Below, piece after piece: positions 14,630 through 17,367 of a DNA stretch of 17,367 nt. The notes under the pieces are model-generated. The model was not told where the DNA came from, searched no databases, and saw only the letters and a program-made list of their open reading frames with translations. The position numbers were made by a program, and so were the translations under genes. Each line of letters starts with the position of its first letter. Position 1 is the first letter of the stretch. The DNA comes from an uncultured Lentisphaeria bacterium (GTDB lineage Bacteria > Verrucomicrobiota > Lentisphaeria > Victivallales > Victivallaceae), in assembly GCA_903821255.1 (NCBI GenBank), contig CAIJKT010000427.1:1-17367 (forward strand), given 5' to 3'.

Positions 14630-15378
14630 ACATTTTGGACACCCGTTGAACACATTCTGGACACCCGTCCTGGACAACATGTTTGTGTATATGGACCATT
14701 ATGGACTCTATGGACTTGTACATTCTGGACACCCGTCCTGGACAACATGTTTGTGCATATGGACCATTATGGACTCTATGGATCTGTACATTTTGGACAC
14801 CCTTCGAGCATATTGTTTTCATAAATTTTTCCGCTTCCAACACATTTTGGACACCCGTCCTGGACAACATGTTTGTGTATTTGGATCATTATGACCTGTA
14901 CATTCTGGACACCCTTCGAGCATACTGTTTTCATAACTTTTCCCGCTTCCAACATATTCTGGACACCCGCTGAACACATTTTGGACACTGGTCCTGGACA
15001 ACATGTTTGCGCATATGGACCATTATGGACTCTATGGACCTGTACATTCTGGACACCCTTCGTGCATATTGTTTTCATAACTTTTCCCGCTTCCAATACA
15101 TTTTGGACACCCGTCCTGGACAACATGTTCGTGCATATGGACCATTATGGACACTATGGACCTGTACATTCTGGACACCCTTCGAGCATATTGTTTTCAT
15201 AACTTTTTCCGCTTCCAACACATTTTGGACACCCGTTGAACACATTTTGGACACCCGTCCTGGATAACATGTTTGTGTATATGGACCATTATGGACTCTA
15301 TGTACCTGTACATTCTGGATACCCTTCGAGCATATTGTTTTCATAACTTTTCCCGCTTCCAATACATTCTGGACACTT
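14630..15378. repeat. Mosaic intergenic repeat array: 15-bp anchor alternating with three insert types
   Basis: Fifteen copies of an anchor, consensus ACATTYTGGACACCC, start at 14630, 14652, 14720, 14788, 14842, 14900, 14954, 14976, 15044, 15098, 15166, 15220, 15242, 15310 and 15364. Between them are 14 inserts of three kinds: B (7 bp, GTTGAAC or GCTGAAC; 3 copies), C (53 bp, starting GTCCTGGACAACATG; 6 copies, one shortened to 43 bp) and D (39 bp, starting TTCGAGCATATTG and ending CGCTTCCAA plus C or T; 5 copies). The order is B C C D C' D B C D C D B C D. C contains TATGGAC three times at 10- and 9-base spacing, plus palindromes AACATGTT and CATATG. Unit lengths of 22, 68 and 54 do not keep a reading frame. 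The array is AT-richer than its neighbours and sits between two minus-strand genes, upstream of the lipoprotein gene. Function unknown. Confidence 0.93.
14857..14899. repeat. Shortened copy of insert type C
   Basis: This copy lacks 10 bases (GGACTCTATG in the other copies) and carries Tyr-rich point changes (TTTGGATC for ATGGACC). The lost segment lies between two TATGGAC units, as expected for slippage or recombination between short direct repeats, so the internal TATGGAC ladder is probably the unstable part of the array. Confidence 0.8.
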
Positions 15379-15383
15379 GTTCT

Positions 15384-15414
15384 GCATCCCGCAGTCGCGG
15401 GAGATGCTTCTCCC
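15384..15414. other. Two overlapping, mutually exclusive hairpins at the end of the repeat array
   Basis: TCCCGC (15387-15392) pairs with GCGGGA (15397-15402) around an AGTC loop, and GCAT at 15384-15387 can pair with ATGC at 15404-15407 as a bulged extension that would use one base of the inner stem. Alternatively GGGAGA (15399-15404) pairs with TCTCCC (15409-15414) around TGCT. The two stems share bases 15399-15402, so only one can form at a time. Neither is followed directly by a T run on either strand, so a standard intrinsic terminator is not supported. Possible roles are an attenuator-like switch or an RNA processing site downstream of the transporter gene. Confidence 0.5.
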
Positions 15415-15527
15415 ATCGGCCCCATCAGGCACATTCGCCCCATTTTTAATTTTAGAAAAAAGTCTACATATATGGCAGTTTTGTCAACGAAAAAATGCGC
15501 AAAGGATTTGAATGCAATATATTAGCG

Positions 15528-16424
15528 CTAACTTTTGCAGATCGCGAATATAAGCAGGCCGGTCAAAATCAGGGCCATCGCCGCCGCCTTGCCCCGGATG
15601 TTCAGGTCGCGGAAGTAATAGACCCCGATCCCGAACGTGACCAGGCAACTGCACCGGCGGATCAGTGACAGGATCGAAATCCTGGTATCCGGGATGCTGA
15701 CGGCGTAGAAATAAAGCCAGTCGGCCAGAATCAGCAGCACGCCGGTCAGCGGAATCGACCAGCGCCAGATAAATTTCCTGCCGTCAGCGAACGCCGTCCG
15801 GCGAATCTGCCAGGCCGCCCCCAGTATCAGCACCAGGTCGACCGAAAACCAGAACTGCACCGTATTGCGGGGGATGTGAATTACGCCGAGCAGATACTTG
15901 TCGTAAAGCGCCGAGGCCGCGCCCAGCAGCGTGCCGAACAGGATCAGATGGACTCCCCGGTGACGCCGGAAAGAGATCCCCTCCATTTTGCCCATGACGG
16001 AAAAGAGATAATAGCCGCCGAAAATGCTCGCCATCCCCAGCGCCTGGACCGGACCGGGAAATTCGTTGTAGAGAAACAGACTGCCGATGAAAGTCCACAG
16101 CGGGGCGCTGGCCCGGACCGGCGAGGCAATGGAGATCGGCAGTTCGCGCATGGCATAGTAAACGCAAATCCAACTGGACCCGACCAGCAGCGATTTCAGC
16201 AGAATCAGCCACCAGTGCGTTCCGCCGCAGCGCGCAATGGCAAGCGCCTGTCCCGAAACGACTGCGCCGAACAGGAAAAAGAGCGTTCCCGACAACGTCG
16301 CGAAGAAGAGGACCGGCATCACCGAATTATCGCGTACCGCGTGTTTTTTGCACAGATCGTAAAAGCCGAGGCCGATGGCGGAACCCAGTATCGGCAACAG
16401 CCAGCCGGAAGCAACCGAATTCAT
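15528..16424 (-). CDS. EamA/DMT-family transporter
   Basis: A 298-residue, very hydrophobic protein with about ten membrane helices in two halves (about 8-140 and 155-296), the usual length and duplicated layout of the EamA (drug/metabolite transporter) family. Visible features include a conserved-looking Pro-Ile-Ser-Ile-Ala-Ser-Pro-Val-Arg-Ala segment near 105-114 in the first half and the corresponding Asp-Thr-Arg-Ile-Ser-Ile-Leu-Ser-Leu-Ile segment near 245-254 in the second half, the helix-4/helix-9 positions that line the pore in the family. Substrates range from metabolites to sugars and amino acids and cannot be told from sequence. The ATG at 16424 has AAGGATAG a few bases upstream. 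The stop codon lies inside a perfect 10-base palindrome (TTAGCGCTAA, 15522-15531). It stands alone as a transcription unit, with the repeat array downstream and the antitoxin-like gene upstream on the same strand. Confidence 0.85.
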   Translation of the reverse strand: MNSVASGWLLPILGSAIGLGFYDLCKKHAVRDNSVMPVLFFATLSGTLFFLFGAVVSGQALAIARCGGTHWWLILLKSLLVGSSWICVYYAMRELPISIASPVRASAPLWTFIGSLFLYNEFPGPVQALGMASIFGGYYLFSVMGKMEGISFRRHRGVHLILFGTLLGAASALYDKYLLGVIHIPRNTVQFWFSVDLVLILGAAWQIRRTAFADGRKFIWRWSIPLTGVLLILADWLYFYAVSIPDTRISILSLIRRCSCLVTFGIGVYYFRDLNIRGKAAAMALILTGLLIFAICKS

Positions 16425-16456
16425 TTCTATCCTTAAAAGTAAAAAATATATCCGGT

Positions 16457-16465
16457 AAATATACC
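16457..16465 (-). promoter_or_regulatory. Candidate extended -10 promoter for the EamA transporter gene
   Basis: On the minus strand the sequence TGGTATATT (16465-16457) fits an extended -10 element (TGn followed by TATATT, five of six matches). No good -35 box is seen at the right distance. Transcription would start near 16450, about 26 bases before the ATG at 16424. Confidence 0.35.
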
Positions 16466-16516
16466 ACGTTTTCAGGCGAAAAACAGGGGATAAGAAGCAG
16501 TTGAATACGTTTTTTT

Positions 16517-16544
16517 ACCACGGAACACGCGGAAAGGCACGAAA
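16517..16544. repeat. Short CCACGGAA-type intergenic element
   Basis: Three related 8-to-9-base units, CCACGGAA, ACGCGGAA and GCACGAAA, follow a run of seven T residues. Read on the other strand it gives TTTCGTGC...TTCCGTGGT followed by an A run. I recall closely similar TTTCGTG/TTCGTGG ladders as dispersed intergenic elements in many environmental bacterial genomes, including PVC members; this is memory, not a search. It lies 5 bases beyond the stop of the antitoxin-like gene. Confidence 0.5.
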
Positions 16545-16548
16545 TAAA

Positions 16549-16782
16549 TCAATTTGCCGCCAATTCCACTTTTAAGCCTTTGATTACCTTCTTCGCTGGA
16601 TGGCCTTTACTTTTGCCGGATTGATAAGACTGAGCGCGTTTACGGGCTTCCTTGCCCCATATTGTGTCCAGCTTACTGACCGGCGGGGCCAGGCGATCCT
16701 GTAAATGGCTGCAAAGCACCACCTGCTCTTTGGGCGGCAGCAGTTCAACTTCATGTTCAATTTGTGCCAGTGTCATAGGCAT
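16549..16782 (-). CDS. Addiction-module component family protein (antitoxin-like), orphan
   Basis: A 77-residue protein. The start, Met-Pro-Met-Thr-Leu, is followed by an Ile-Glu-His-Glu-Val-Glu-Leu-Leu-Pro-Pro-Lys-Glu-Gln segment (about 8-20), a helix, then Trp42-Gly-Lys-Glu-Ala-Arg-Lys-Arg and Ser-Gly-Lys; this is the layout of the short 'putative addiction module component' family (TIGR02574-type), whose members have the Leu-Pro-x-x-Glu and Trp-x-x-Glu-Ala-x-x-Arg pattern and usually neighbour a RelE/ParE-type toxin. Here the space downstream is taken by a short repeat and the transporter gene, and upstream by a propeller gene, so no toxin is present next to it. The C-terminus is Lys-rich and differs from the usual ending. 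The first ATG is chosen because GGAG lies 8 bases upstream. It may be a leftover antitoxin or have an independent role. Confidence 0.72.
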   Translation of the reverse strand: MPMTLAQIEHEVELLPPKEQVVLCSHLQDRLAPPVSKLDTIWGKEARKRAQSYQSGKSKGHPAKKVIKGLKVELAAN

Positions 16783-16813
16783 AATCCAAACTCCTTGTTT
16801 ACCAATATATAAG

Positions 16814-16842
16814 ATTATAGCAGTTAAGCATCAACTTTTCAA
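16814..16842 (-). promoter_or_regulatory. Near-consensus sigma-70-type promoter of the antitoxin-like gene
   Basis: On the minus strand TTGAAA (16842-16837) and a perfect TATAAT (16819-16814) are separated by exactly 17 bases. Transcription would start near 16806, giving a leader of about 24 bases that holds the AAGGAG ribosome site before the ATG at 16782. It is the strongest promoter match in the window. Confidence 0.72.
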
Positions 16843-16853
16843 GAAAATAAAAA

Positions 16854-16885
16854 TATGACAGTATGACAGATGGAAATTACATCTG
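16854..16885. promoter_or_regulatory. Tandem TATGACAG repeat and adjoining inverted repeat upstream of the antitoxin promoter
   Basis: TATGACAG occurs twice head to tail (16854-16861, 16862-16869), directly followed and partly overlapped by the inverted repeat CAGATG (16867-16872) / CATCTG (16880-16885) with a 7-base loop. The block lies about 11 bases upstream of the -35 box. It could be an operator for autoregulation, as is usual for antitoxin genes, or a weak terminator for the propeller gene that ends at 16910 on the same strand. No T run directly follows the stem. Confidence 0.35.
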
Positions 16886-16909
16886 AATAAAAGCAAATAT
16901 TCATTCCCG

Positions 16910-17367
16910 CTACGGATTGGCGAAGAGGTAGATATTGCCGCCGGTATCGGCGATGATGATATTGCCGTCAACTACTGCCGGACTCGCGTTTACCGGGAGA
17001 CCGGTTTCGTATTTCCAGCGTTCGGTTCCGGTATCCAGATTGATGATGTATAAGATTCCGGTTTTGTCCGCCACTACGGCGCTATTGTCGCAGACTACCG
17101 CTCCGGCATTGATTTCGCCGGCGGCCTGGAACTGTCCGAGTTTTTTCCCGGTTTTCCGGTCAATGAAGTGCAATATTCCGGCGTGATCGCCGGCAATAAC
17201 CTGTTCGCCGGTTACCGCCGGGGGGGCGCTGAATTCCGCGCCGGGGTAAAACCAGAGGATTTTGCCGTCAGCCAGATTCACCGCGCAGAGCTCTTTGCCG
17301 TAATTGCCGACATAAGCGACGCCGTCCCGGATTGCGGGGGAACCGGGAATATAGGATTTCAGGTGTA
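16910..17367 (-). CDS. PQQ-like beta-propeller protein (5' partial)
   Basis: The frame on the minus strand stays open to the right edge, so the N-terminus is missing; an apparent start at 17281 is only an internal GTG, and readable sequence before it (Ser-Pro-Ala-Ile-Arg-Asp-Gly-Val-Ala-Tyr-Val-Gly) is clearly another blade. About three blades are visible, each with a 'SPAV/I-x-D-G-x-x-x-x-D/N' strand and a closing Asp-x-x-Asp/Thr-Gly-x-x-x-Trp strand (NLADGKILW, DRKTGKKLG, NLDTGTERW). The last strand, Gly-Gly-Asn-Ile-Tyr-Leu-Phe-Ala-Asn-Pro, closes the C-terminus. This short-repeat, regular form is closer to generic BamB-like propellers than to the WPxFRGP proteins of the operon. Cellular location and function cannot be told without the start. 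Confidence 0.83.
   Translation of the reverse strand, partial: HLKSYIPGSPAIRDGVAYVGNYGKELCAVNLADGKILWFYPGAEFSAPPAVTGEQVIAGDHAGILHFIDRKTGKKLGQFQAAGEINAGAVVCDNSAVVADKTGILYIINLDTGTERWKYETGLPVNASPAVVDGNIIIADTGGNIYLFANP

Noticed and set aside
14630..15378. CRISPR array.
   Set aside because: The 15-bp constant part is too short, the segments between have three recurring sequences and lengths of 7, 39 and 53 bases, and no cas genes are present.
14547..15443. Several long open reading frames on both strands across the repeat array, giving repeated peptides such as ILDTRPGQHV and GPLWTLW.
   Set aside because: The repeat units are 22, 68 and 54 bases, so the same DNA is read in different frames along the array. 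Open frames appear in most frames at once only because the repeat has few stop codons, and no ribosome site or start is consistent.
15461..15487. Minus-strand TTGACA (15487-15482) with TAGACT (15466-15461) as a promoter reading into the repeat array.
   Set aside because: The -35 match is perfect but the spacer is only 15 bases and the -10 box is weak. There is no gene start downstream within a reasonable distance, so it is not listed as a feature.
16867..16885. Intrinsic terminator for the propeller gene ending at 16910.
   Set aside because: The stem is only 6 bp with a 7-base loop, and no T run follows directly on the minus strand. It is kept only as part of a putative operator block.

Overview
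This window of about 57-60 % GC coding DNA looks like a free-living Gram-negative bacterium of the PVC group, most likely Lentisphaerae (Victivallales-like), less likely a planctomycete or verrucomicrobium. The assignment rests on PQQ-type beta-propeller proteins carrying the 'W-P-x-F/W-R-G' N-terminal signature common in that group, Tat-exported ferredoxins, a lipoprotein with a lipobox, and very tight operon packing. It is an inference; no rRNA or marker gene is present.

Region 1 (1-13794, + strand) is one continuous operon of at least twelve genes. Junctions are 4-base start/stop overlaps, longer overlaps, or gaps of 1-30 bases. It starts before the window. Order: secreted PQQ-like propeller (5' end missing); two-cluster ferredoxin with a Cys-rich N-terminal domain; radical SAM enzyme; a fusion of a DUF116-like Cys-rich domain to a polyprenyl diphosphate synthase; a 303-residue alpha/alpha-barrel protein; a 604-residue squalene-hopene-cyclase-like class II terpene cyclase with a DADD motif; a membrane-anchored PQQ-like propeller; a membrane-anchored NHL-type propeller with a GCCNP motif; a small Tat-type Cys-rich membrane protein; a Tat-exported polyferredoxin (NapG-like); a polytopic Fe-S membrane protein (NapH/NosR-like); and a PQQ-like propeller with three N-terminal membrane helices. 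My reading is that the first half makes a cyclised polyprenoid, perhaps modified by the radical SAM enzyme, and the second half is a trans-membrane electron relay with extracytoplasmic propellers. I cannot match this combination to a described pathway. It is the best candidate for a new system here.

Region 2 (13797-14528, - strand) is a LolA-like lipoprotein gene that converges on the operon with only 2 bases between stop codons. Upstream of it, 14630-15378 holds a mosaic repeat array: 15 copies of a 15-bp anchor separated by 14 inserts drawn from only three types (7, 53 and 39 bp). It is neither CRISPR nor credible coding sequence. Two overlapping, mutually exclusive hairpins close the array.

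Region 3 (15528-17367, - strand) has an EamA/DMT-family transporter, a short element with CCACGGAA-type units, an antitoxin-like gene of the 'addiction module component' family with no adjacent toxin and a near-consensus promoter, and the C-terminal part of another PQQ-like propeller running off the right edge.
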